Origin: CAZEHS01 sp964649745 | Lineage (GTDB): Bacteria > Bacillota > Clostridia > Peptostreptococcales > Acidaminobacteraceae | Assembly (NCBI GenBank): GCA_964649745.1 | Contig: CAZYQI010000072.1 | Span: 1 to 6,020 of the forward strand | Direction: 5' to 3' | Length of the DNA: 6,020 nt | Shown here: piece after piece, positions 1 through 4,773 of the stretch | Position numbering within the stretch: position 1 is the first letter of the stretch | How the letters are laid out: every line of letters starts with the position of its first letter | The notes under the pieces: model-generated | Told to the model about the DNA's origin: nothing | Databases searched by the model: none | What the model saw: only the letters and a program-made list of their open reading frames with translations | Translations under genes and position numbers: made by a program

Positions 1-15
1 CTATAAGCTTTTTTG

Positions 16-45
16 AACCACCCGCATAGCGGGTGGTTTTCGTTT
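16..45 (+). terminator. Intrinsic terminator of a plus-strand gene left of the window
   Basis: A perfect 10-bp stem (16-25 paired with 29-38, 3-nt loop ATA) is followed by TTTTCGTTT on the plus strand. Read on the minus strand the hairpin is followed by an A-rich run, so it only works as a terminator rightwards. It implies a plus-strand transcription unit ending at or just left of the window edge. That is notable because the adjacent minus-strand riboswitch unit points leftwards into it. Confidence 0.75.
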
Positions 46-47
46 AA

Positions 48-84
48 TACAAAAATAAAGGACTCCCTTGTATAGGGAGTCCTT
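48..84 (-). terminator. Terminator (expression platform) of the purine riboswitch
   Basis: An 11-bp perfect stem (58-68 with 74-84, 5-nt loop) is followed on the minus strand by a U-rich tract reading UUUAUUUUU. On the plus strand no T tract follows. It lies about 20 nt downstream of the purine aptamer, the usual place for a ligand-controlled terminator. Its 5' arm (minus strand, complement of 72-82) can alternatively pair with the aptamer L2/P2 segment (complement of 144-152), giving 9 pairs around a 2-nt bulge, so it could be exclusive with the folded aptamer. That switching route is inferred. Confidence 0.8.
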
Positions 85-94
85 CCGCAGTCTA

Positions 95-178
95 AATGCG
101 TTGCTCGTAGCCTGACTATTTACGGTAGCCGGTAGAAACTTTTGGACCCTATTTCCAAATTTATACGATACGTATTAA
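95..178 (-). promoter_or_regulatory. Purine riboswitch aptamer, guanine class
   Basis: The minus strand shows the purine aptamer layout. J1/2 is UAUAA. P2 is a perfect 6-bp helix (141-146 with 154-159) closed by L2 AAUAGGG. J2/3 is GUUUCUACC (complement of 131-139). P3 (about 112-131) is capped by L3 CCGUAAA. J3/1 reads GCUACG. The nucleotide equivalent to C74 of the Bacillus xpt aptamer is C (complement of position 110), which in this family indicates guanine or hypoxanthine rather than adenine. P3 carries one extra, probably bulged, A. P1 is short next to the core (105-107 with 166-168) and can extend across an internal loop. With its terminator it would normally be an OFF switch for purine salvage or transport genes. 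No start codon with a ribosome binding site is visible between the terminator and position 1, so the target is outside the window. Confidence 0.9.
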
Positions 179-192
179 GTTTTGTTTTACTC

Positions 193-221
193 ATTGTATC
201 CGATTCATTCGCTTTTATCAA
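193..221 (-). promoter_or_regulatory. Sigma-A promoter of the riboswitch transcript
   Basis: On the minus strand, TTGATA (216-221) and TACAAT (193-198) are separated by exactly 17 bp, each one mismatch from consensus. The predicted start lies near 186, a few bases before the aptamer begins. This makes the riboswitch an independent transcript and not a tyrS read-through product. A near-perfect 19-bp palindrome sits at 229-247, just upstream of the -35. Confidence 0.8.
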
Positions 222-363
222 TCGGCGTGGAAAATTCTGAACTTTCCATAAATTCAGGCGGCAAGAGGCAAAAAACGCACATCTCCTATTATTTTACAAG
301 CCTGCAATGTACGCACTTTGACTGTCTTGCCATTAAATTACATCTTCGAGCATTTGTGTACAT
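222..363. other. Intergenic stretch after tyrS, no gene seen
   Basis: No credible coding region appears on either strand. The short plus-strand frame through here lacks a ribosome binding site and runs over the riboswitch promoter. It contains the 19-bp imperfect palindrome at 229-247 and a 7-bp inverted repeat (306-312 with 358-364) next to the tyrS stop. That repeat has a loop of about 45 nt and no U tract, so it is not a convincing terminator. Confidence 0.6.
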
Positions 364-1593
364 TTAACGAATCGTAAGTTTTAGATAATTTTTCTTTCCC
401 TTTTTAACGAGAACAATCCCGTCACGAAAGTCTTCCTCGGTGAGCTGCCGGTCAAAGCTTTCAATTCTTTCATCACCCAACATCAGACCGCTCTGTTGAA
501 TCAGGCGACGTCCTTCTGATCGGGACGGAAGAAACCCCGCCTCCAGAAGAACATCCAGGAGCACAATTCCCTTCGTTACCCTTGCCTGCTCAATTTCAAA
601 GGTAGGCATACTGTCTGATGAACCGCCGCCGCCGAACAACGCTTTTGCAGCCTCCCGGGCGCCATCTGCAGCTGCTTCGCCGTGAACAATTTTCGTCACC
701 TCATAGGCCAGTGTTTCCTTCGCTGTATTAATCTGTGCCCCTTCCAGTGCGGAAAGCCCCCGGACCTCCTCCATGGGTAGGAAGGTGAGCAGTGCCAGAC
801 AGTTGCCCACGTCTGCATCCGATACATTTCGGAAGTACTGGTAGAATTCATAAGGTGATGTTTTCTCCGGATCAATCCAGATCGCCCCGGACTCTGTTTT
901 GCCCATCTTTTTACCTTCACTGGTGGTCAGCAGCTTGAAGGTAAGCCCGTAAACCTGAGCCTGTTCGGACTTGCGGACCAGGTTCACACCGGCAATGATA
1001 TTCGACCATTGATCGTTGCCGCCGAACTGCATTTTACAGTCGTACCGCTTATATAGCTCCAAGAAGTCGTAGGCCTGCATAATCATATAATTGAATTCAA
1101 GGAAGGTCAGACCATCCTCCATACGGCTCTTATAACATTCCGCCTGCAGCATGGTGTTGACGTTGAACTTGGAACCAACCTCCCGTAAAAAGGAGATATA
1201 GTTCAGATCATCCAGCCAGTTTGCGTTGTTGTCGATAATCCCTTTTTTGCCGTCTAAAATCAAGTATTTTTCCATTTGCCGTCTGAATTTCGCTGCGTTC
1301 TCATTAATCTGATCATAGAACAGCATTTGCCGCATATCGGATTTGCCGCTGGGATCTCCCACTTTGGTGGTCCCGCCCCCGAGAAGACAAATGGGCCGGT
1401 GCCCGCCGCGCTGCATATGCATCATCACCATAAGCTGTATGAAGTGGCCTACATGCAGACTGTCTGCGGTGGCATCAAAACCGATATAGAAGGTTACCGA
1501 CTCCTTGCTGAGCAGCTCCCGTACTTCCTGCTCGTGGGTCACCTGTTCGATAAAACCCCGTTCTTCTAACACATCAAATACGCTTCTGTTCAT
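364..1593 (-). CDS. tyrS: Tyrosyl-tRNA synthetase
   Basis: This cytoplasmic class I synthetase charges tRNA-Tyr with tyrosine using ATP. I start it at 1593, giving 409 aa, because AAGGAGGAG lies four bases upstream; an in-frame ATG at 1611 has no such site and falls beside the T-box terminator. The Rossmann core has the HIGH-type signature HVGH (residues 47-50) after YIGFDATADSL, then GDPSGKS (79-85), the tyrosine and tRNA-site region YMIMQAYDF with GGNDQWSN (191-198), and the KMSKS-type loop KKMGKTE (228-234). An S4-like RNA-binding domain occupies roughly residues 343-409, ending in a basic GKKNYLKL segment. Length and the KMGKT loop fit the TyrS branch rather than TyrZ. Expression is governed by the T-box leader directly upstream. 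Confidence 0.98.
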   Translation of the reverse strand: MNRSVFDVLEERGFIEQVTHEQEVRELLSKESVTFYIGFDATADSLHVGHFIQLMVMMHMQRGGHRPICLLGGGTTKVGDPSGKSDMRQMLFYDQINENAAKFRRQMEKYLILDGKKGIIDNNANWLDDLNYISFLREVGSKFNVNTMLQAECYKSRMEDGLTFLEFNYMIMQAYDFLELYKRYDCKMQFGGNDQWSNIIAGVNLVRKSEQAQVYGLTFKLLTTSEGKKMGKTESGAIWIDPEKTSPYEFYQYFRNVSDADVGNCLALLTFLPMEEVRGLSALEGAQINTAKETLAYEVTKIVHGEAAADGAREAAKALFGGGGSSDSMPTFEIEQARVTKGIVLLDVLLEAGFLPSRSEGRRLIQQSGLMLGDERIESFDRQLTEEDFRDGIVLVKKGKKNYLKLTIR

Positions 1594-1613
1594 CGTGCTC
1601 CTCCTTTTCAACT

Positions 1614-1649
1614 AAAAAAGCCCCCTGTCTCTTATATCATAAGGACGGG
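1614..1649 (-). terminator. T-box-controlled terminator before tyrS
   Basis: On the minus strand a stem (1623-1635 with 1639-1649, two single-base bulges) is followed by CUUUUUU. Its 5' arm CCCGUCCUUAU includes the CCCGUCCUU segment needed for the antiterminator, so the two folds exclude each other. It ends about 20 nt before the tyrS start codon. Confidence 0.85.
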
Positions 1650-1845
1650 AAGCCCGTGGTACCACCTTTGTTCGTCTGCGCAGCGGCAAACCTCTCACGC
1701 GCTGTATCGGGCGCCCCCGCTGCACTCTCATGCAGCCGCTTCAGCCTGTAATTCCGTGCTCGGACCCGTCAGACTTCTCAGCACCAGTCTGCTCTCTTCA
1801 TCGGGTTTACGGCGCGTACTAATGCCTTCATCGCGTTGACTTTTT
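1641..1845 (-). promoter_or_regulatory. tRNA-Tyr-sensing T-box leader of tyrS
   Basis: The minus strand carries a full T-box riboswitch. The T-box core AAAGGUGGUACCACGG (complement of 1654-1669) forms a classic antiterminator: AAGG/CCUU (1665-1668 with 1641-1644), a 7-nt bulge UGGUACC (1658-1664), then ACGGG/CCCGU (1653-1657 with 1645-1649). The bulge UGGU can pair with ACCA of uncharged tRNA, where U matches the A discriminator of bacterial tRNA-Tyr. Stem I contains GAUGAAG, an AGUA bulge and a distal arm around AGAGAGCAGACUGGUGCUGAGA. The specifier loop reads GGAAUUACAGGCUGA with UAC, a tyrosine codon, at 1748-1750. Known mechanism: uncharged tRNA-Tyr stabilises the antiterminator and lets tyrS be transcribed. 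Confidence 0.95.
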
Positions 1846-1849
1846 TCAA

Positions 1850-1879
1850 AGTATACCCCAATGACTGTCACACTGTCAA
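1850..1879 (-). promoter_or_regulatory. tyrS T-box promoter
   Basis: TTGACA (1874-1879) and TATACT (1850-1855) on the minus strand have an 18-bp spacer. The start would be near 1843, just before stem I. The -35 overlaps the final codons of the carboxypeptidase gene. TGACAGT is repeated directly at an 8-bp step across the -35 and spacer. Confidence 0.75.
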
Positions 1880-3042
1880 GCTGATCTCAAGGATCTCCAC
1901 CATTCACGGATACCGTTCATCACAAGCAGAATCCGTTCTCTGAGTGTAATGCTTACAATATCCGTATCTGAAAGCAGTGGGACTGTCAGCTGCTCACCGC
2001 TGGACAGCGTAACCCCCATGGATCCGATCACATCCCCTTTATGGATCGGCAGCTGCTCCGGAATCTCAAACGTCAGCATGGTTTCAAGAGCCGGACCTTT
2101 TCGTATAAAGCGTTCGACAGAATTTTGCGGATGCGCAGATATGGGCCTGGAACCCAATCCGCGCCAATTCCCTGCCGCTATCACGTTCTTATCATCAATC
2201 ACCTTCACGAAACCGTAGTGCTCCTCTGCCCAGTCCAGCAGTTTCTTAGCTGCACGATCCCTGTCTCTTTCACTGGCAGTTCCCATGACCACCGCAATGA
2301 GCCGGGCATCGCTCCGCTCCCTGAACGGCATGGTCGCCGCCAGGCAATAGCCTGCATCATTGGTGTGTCCTGTTTTCAAGCCATCCACCCCGCGTTTTGA
2401 AAGCATCAGGGTGTTGGTGGACGGAAGATGGGAATTTCCTTCTGAAACAACCAGCTCCGGCTTGGAGGTTATGGAAAGAATGGTATCGGAATACGTACTG
2501 ATAATAAAATCGGAGAGTATGCCCATGTCTCTCGCTGACGTTATATTCTGGCCCTTCTCAGTTGGCAGGCCATTGGCATTAAGAAACCGTGTATGTGACA
2601 GCTTCAGCTCGCCGGCACGTTTGTTCATCTGGGCAACAAAGGCGTGTTCATTGCCTCCGATGCGTGTTGCCAGAGCTACGGCACCGTCATTGGCCGAAAC
2701 AATCATCAATCCCTCCACCAGTTGCCTAACCGTTGCGCCTTGGCCGGCTTTTAACCCCATGGTGGATCCGCCGGGGTTGACAAAGGTATCCGTCATTCTG
2801 ACTGTTTCATCCCACGCCAGGGTTCCCCGATCAATGGCTTCCAGTGTTAACAGACAGGTCATCAGCTTTGTCAGGCTGGCGGCCGGGGTTTCCATGGTGC
2901 CCCGATACTCGGCCAGAACCTGCTGTGTCCCAGTCTCGTACAGCCAATAACTGCGGGCATCGGATATGCGGTCCTCCGTATCCCCGAAAACAGGAACAAT
3001 TGCCAACAGGCTCACGATTCCCATCAGGATAAGCTTCTTCAT
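1876..3042 (-). CDS. Serine-type D-Ala-D-Ala carboxypeptidase (PBP5/DacF-like)
   Basis: This 388-aa S11-family penicillin-binding protein would remove the terminal D-alanine from peptidoglycan stem peptides outside the membrane. All three active-site motifs are intact: S56-L-T-K59, S116-A-N118 and K223-T-G225. The N-terminus is a signal peptide (MKK, then a hydrophobic stretch) with probable cleavage after VFG at residue 20. Residues of about 280-365 fit the beta-rich PBP5 C-terminal domain, and the tail (RERILLVMNGIREWWRSLRSA) looks like the amphipathic helix that anchors these enzymes to the membrane. AAAGAGGG six bases before the ATG supports the start. It lies 78 bp downstream of the zinc-ribbon gene on the same strand, with no clear promoter or terminator between, so co-transcription is possible. 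Whether it is the vegetative or the sporulation paralogue cannot be decided here. Confidence 0.95.
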   Translation of the reverse strand: MKKLILMGIVSLLAIVPVFGDTEDRISDARSYWLYETGTQQVLAEYRGTMETPAASLTKLMTCLLTLEAIDRGTLAWDETVRMTDTFVNPGGSTMGLKAGQGATVRQLVEGLMIVSANDGAVALATRIGGNEHAFVAQMNKRAGELKLSHTRFLNANGLPTEKGQNITSARDMGILSDFIISTYSDTILSITSKPELVVSEGNSHLPSTNTLMLSKRGVDGLKTGHTNDAGYCLAATMPFRERSDARLIAVVMGTASERDRDRAAKKLLDWAEEHYGFVKVIDDKNVIAAGNWRGLGSRPISAHPQNSVERFIRKGPALETMLTFEIPEQLPIHKGDVIGSMGVTLSSGEQLTVPLLSDTDIVSITLRERILLVMNGIREWWRSLRSA

Positions 3043-3120
3043 TAATTGCCCTCTTTCCTTCCTCAGCGAAAAAACAAGGCCATCATCTCCTGCTCTTCGG
3101 CAGTGTATGACAGCCCTGAA

Positions 3121-3306
3121 TCAATATTCCTTGATGCTGAGTTCATCAATATGCCGGTGATTTCCCAGACGCTGAATCTGTTTGTCTCCTCCGTAAACCG
3201 CAATGGCTCCGCAATGACAGTACTTTTTAACCACACAGTCCTCCGGCATTGAGACAACCACCTGTCCACAAACTCTGCACCGCGCTTTATTTTCTATGAT
3301 TCGCAT
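3121..3306 (-). CDS. Small zinc-ribbon protein (DUF7695-like)
   Basis: This is a 61-aa protein with two cysteine knuckles, C10-x2-C13 and C30-x-C32, the second in YCHCGAIAVYGG. The pattern of an N-terminal RIIENKARC, a CxxCG knuckle and a CxCGAIAVxGG knuckle matches, from memory, a family of short uncharacterised Bacillota proteins (DUF7695); no search was run. It is most likely a cytoplasmic zinc-binding protein of unknown role. I start at 3306 because AGGAG lies eight bases upstream; an in-frame ATG at 3342 adds 12 residues without a comparable site. C24 is an extra cysteine. After the stop, another frame stays open and protein-like for about 20 codons, so a frameshifted longer tail cannot be excluded. 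Confidence 0.8.
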   Translation of the reverse strand: MRIIENKARCRVCGQVVVSMPEDCVVKKYCHCGAIAVYGGDKQIQRLGNHRHIDELSIKEY

Positions 3307-3370
3307 GGCATATGCTCCTGTCCCATAAGGATTATGATGCATAACTACCCTGAAAAACAGAACCCAAACA

Positions 3371-3613
3371 CTAGAGCATCTTCGCCTTCAGCAGCTTCAC
3401 CGTTTCCTCGAGACCTCTCTCCTCAACAGCCTGGCTGATGAGAGCTTCTGTAAGGTTATTGAGGCTAAGCAGGGCCGTAAGAAGGTATTCGTCGTCACCT
3501 GATTCCTGACTTTGTTTAACCACTTTTGCGAGGTAATGCTTTTGTTCATTGAAAATGTCTTCGGTCCGTTCGTTTTGAAATTCAAAAAACTGTTCCTGTA
3601 TGATTACGCGCAT
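3371..3613 (-). CDS. Small helical protein of unknown function
   Basis: An 80-aa protein that I do not recognise. It is charged and apparently all-helical, without cysteines, a signal peptide or membrane segments. The first half (EQFFEFQNERTEDIFNEQKH) is rich in Gln, Glu and Phe. The second half (about residues 42-80) has leucine spacing consistent with two packed helices, ending in LKAKML. The start at 3613 is chosen for AAAGGA six bases upstream; an upstream in-frame ATG at 3652 lies inside the promoter region. A strong promoter overlaps the 3' end of the preceding coiled-coil gene, so this gene can be expressed independently, probably together with the zinc-ribbon gene 64 bp downstream. 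A small chaperone or adaptor fold is possible, but nothing in the sequence settles it. Confidence 0.7.
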   Translation of the reverse strand: MRVIIQEQFFEFQNERTEDIFNEQKHYLAKVVKQSQESGDDEYLLTALLSLNNLTEALISQAVEERGLEETVKLLKAKML

Positions 3614-3654
3614 GAAATGTCCTTTCGTCTGTCCATAAATTTGTCCTGTCAATC

Positions 3655-3683
3655 ATTATACCTGTTTTCAGGTCAAATGTTAA
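3655..3683 (-). promoter_or_regulatory. Internal promoter with operator-like palindrome
   Basis: TTAACA (3678-3683) and a perfect TATAAT (3655-3660) on the minus strand are 17 bp apart. The -35 overlaps the stop codon of the coiled-coil gene. The spacer holds the inverted repeat ACCTG-TTTT-CAGGT (3660-3673), placed where a repressor would block polymerase. A predicted start near 3648 leaves a leader of about 35 nt before the 80-aa protein. Confidence 0.75.
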
Positions 3684-4126
3684 CGCTCATGTTTCTCCCG
3701 TTTTTTAATCAGGGAACGGAACCAATCCATGCCCCGGGATACGGGAACACCACCCGGGTTATTGTGTGTCGTAACCGCTTCAAGATTCAGTACCTGCTCC
3801 TGTTCGGTCTTTAACAGCACCTGAAAATTCCGAAGGAGCTCATCCTTGGTTTTCAGCTGCTGATTCTGGCTCTCTATGACCTGTTGGAGAAAGCGGATAT
3901 GTTTCTGCAAATCCTCCATGTGGTCGTGTCTGATCTCCGGTTGATCGTAAAAACCTGTTTCTTCAGTTTTCTTCTCGCTGTCTGGCTCAACAGATGCTGT
4001 TACAGGGGGTTCATCCCTCACGGACTCTGGTATAGGTTCGGTGCCCATTTCCATTTCCGGTTCAGCCGCAAATTTCCAGACCACTTTTGAAATACCCAGT
4101 TTGGGATCGCTATTGACAACGCGCAT
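3680..4126 (-). CDS. Coiled-coil protein with basic C-terminal tail
   Basis: A 148-aa protein with no assigned function. Residues 1-20 (MRVVNSDPKLGISKVVWKFA) form a short conserved-looking head. Residues 21-67 are acidic, Pro- and Glu-rich and probably disordered. Residues of about 68-117 form a strong coiled coil (DLQKHIRFLQQVIESQNQQL, then KDELLRNFQVLLKTEQEQ). The end (WFRSLIKKREKHER) is aromatic and basic, as if for membrane or nucleic-acid contact. The coil plus W-and-basic tail recalls coiled-coil regions attached to MerR-like or plasmid replication HTH proteins (DUF536/DUF3967 style), but here no HTH is present in the chain. Its ATG overlaps the stop of the upstream winged-helix gene as TGATG, with GGGAGAG nearby, so translation is probably coupled and the two products likely act together. 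Confidence 0.8.
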   Translation of the reverse strand: MRVVNSDPKLGISKVVWKFAAEPEMEMGTEPIPESVRDEPPVTASVEPDSEKKTEETGFYDQPEIRHDHMEDLQKHIRFLQQVIESQNQQLKTKDELLRNFQVLLKTEQEQVLNLEAVTTHNNPGGVPVSRGMDWFRSLIKKREKHER

Positions 4127-4578
4127 CAGAACACTCTCCCGGCCAGAATCCCCACCGCTGCACCCATCACAAACGCCAGCCCGCAGAGGATCTGCAGTAC
4201 GTTTTTTGTTTCAGGAATATCCATGATCCGGGCATAGGCATTTCTGAATTTACCCCTTCTGCTGGTACCCATGCTGTCAATCACCAGACGATGGCCTTCT
4301 TCTGTGAGGCGCACCCTTTTTTCATCAATCTCCACCGCGCTGTTCAGATAGGTGAACGACATATGGTCCGACTCTGTATAAAAAACAGGGTCTGTTTCAA
4401 TCACACCTTCTCTTTCGAGCTTTTCAACATAGAACACAAGCTCACGTATCCGACTGATTGGGTCTTTCTCCTGTAACCCTAAATCCGTGTTCAGAAGTTC
4501 AACACCTGCGTCTGTACCGGTATCCCTGTTATATAGATAATTAATCAGTAGAAATTCTGTTCTGGAAAATCTGTTCAT
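4126..4578 (-). CDS. Winged-helix-like protein with C-terminal membrane anchor
   Basis: A 150-aa protein. The N-terminal part looks like a winged-helix fold: FSRTEFLLINYLYN (helix 1), ISRIRELVFYVEKLEREGVI (recognition-helix region followed by a wing) and VRLTEEGHRLV, a pattern common at the end of PadR/ArsR-type domains. Residues of about 127-147 (NVLQILCGLAFVMGAAVGIL) form one transmembrane helix, followed by only a few residues, so the wHTH-like domain would stay on the cytoplasmic face if tail-anchored. The start at 4578 is supported by AGGGAG eight bases upstream; the in-frame ATG at 4677 has no ribosome binding site and sits in the divergent promoter region. The role is unknown: a membrane-tethered regulator or a wHTH used for protein contacts. 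It is the first gene of the minus-strand block. Confidence 0.75.
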   Translation of the reverse strand: MNRFSRTEFLLINYLYNRDTGTDAGVELLNTDLGLQEKDPISRIRELVFYVEKLEREGVIETDPVFYTESDHMSFTYLNSAVEIDEKRVRLTEEGHRLVIDSMGTSRRGKFRNAYARIMDIPETKNVLQILCGLAFVMGAAVGILAGRVF

Positions 4579-4773
4579 CCGTATCGCTCCCTGTCCAAAT
4601 CGCTTTATGCGCTGCTCCCATAAGGGAGTCTTGCTAGTTATTCTACAAAAAAGTTGAGAATCCTCCCTGAACTGCATGGTAAAATAGATAACAGGTGAGT
4701 TTATCCCGTGTCATAGAGGAATTTAATATCTTTTGACGAATCTTATCTATAACCGGATTCCACGAGGTGTGAT
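4579..4773. promoter_or_regulatory. Divergent intergenic region
   Basis: This 195-bp region separates the divergent winged-helix and HD-GYP genes. On the plus strand, TGGTAAAAT (4677-4685) is an extended -10 element with only a weak -35, and is the best candidate promoter for the HD-GYP gene. TTGACG at 4733-4738 has no -10 at a proper distance. For the minus strand I see no convincing promoter. A short hairpin (CTCCC ATAA GGGAG, about 4615-4628) lies in the leader of the winged-helix gene. It has no U tract and its role is unknown. Confidence 0.4.

Noticed and set aside
306..364. Inverted repeat AATGTAC/GTACATT as tyrS terminator
   Set aside because: The loop is about 45 nt, the stem is only 7 bp and no U tract follows on the minus strand.
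182..367. 61-aa plus-strand open frame
   Set aside because: It runs over the riboswitch promoter and the tyrS stop, has no ribosome binding site and shows no recognisable protein features.
2360..2950. 196-aa plus-strand open frame
   Set aside because: It lies wholly opposite the carboxypeptidase gene, which has all three catalytic motifs, and it lacks protein-like composition and a ribosome binding site.
3063..3269. 68-aa minus-strand frame overlapping the zinc-ribbon gene
   Set aside because: Its first two thirds are a shifted reading of the zinc-ribbon protein and no ribosome binding site precedes it; only the last 20 or so codons are noted as a possible frameshifted tail.
4615..4628. Hairpin CTCCC-ATAA-GGGAG as a terminator or attenuator
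   Set aside because: The stem is only 5 bp and no U tract follows on either strand; its similarity to the riboswitch terminator arms is probably chance.
4733..4753. TTGACG with nearby TATAAC as the HD-GYP promoter
   Set aside because: The spacing is only 9 bp, far too short for a sigma-A promoter.
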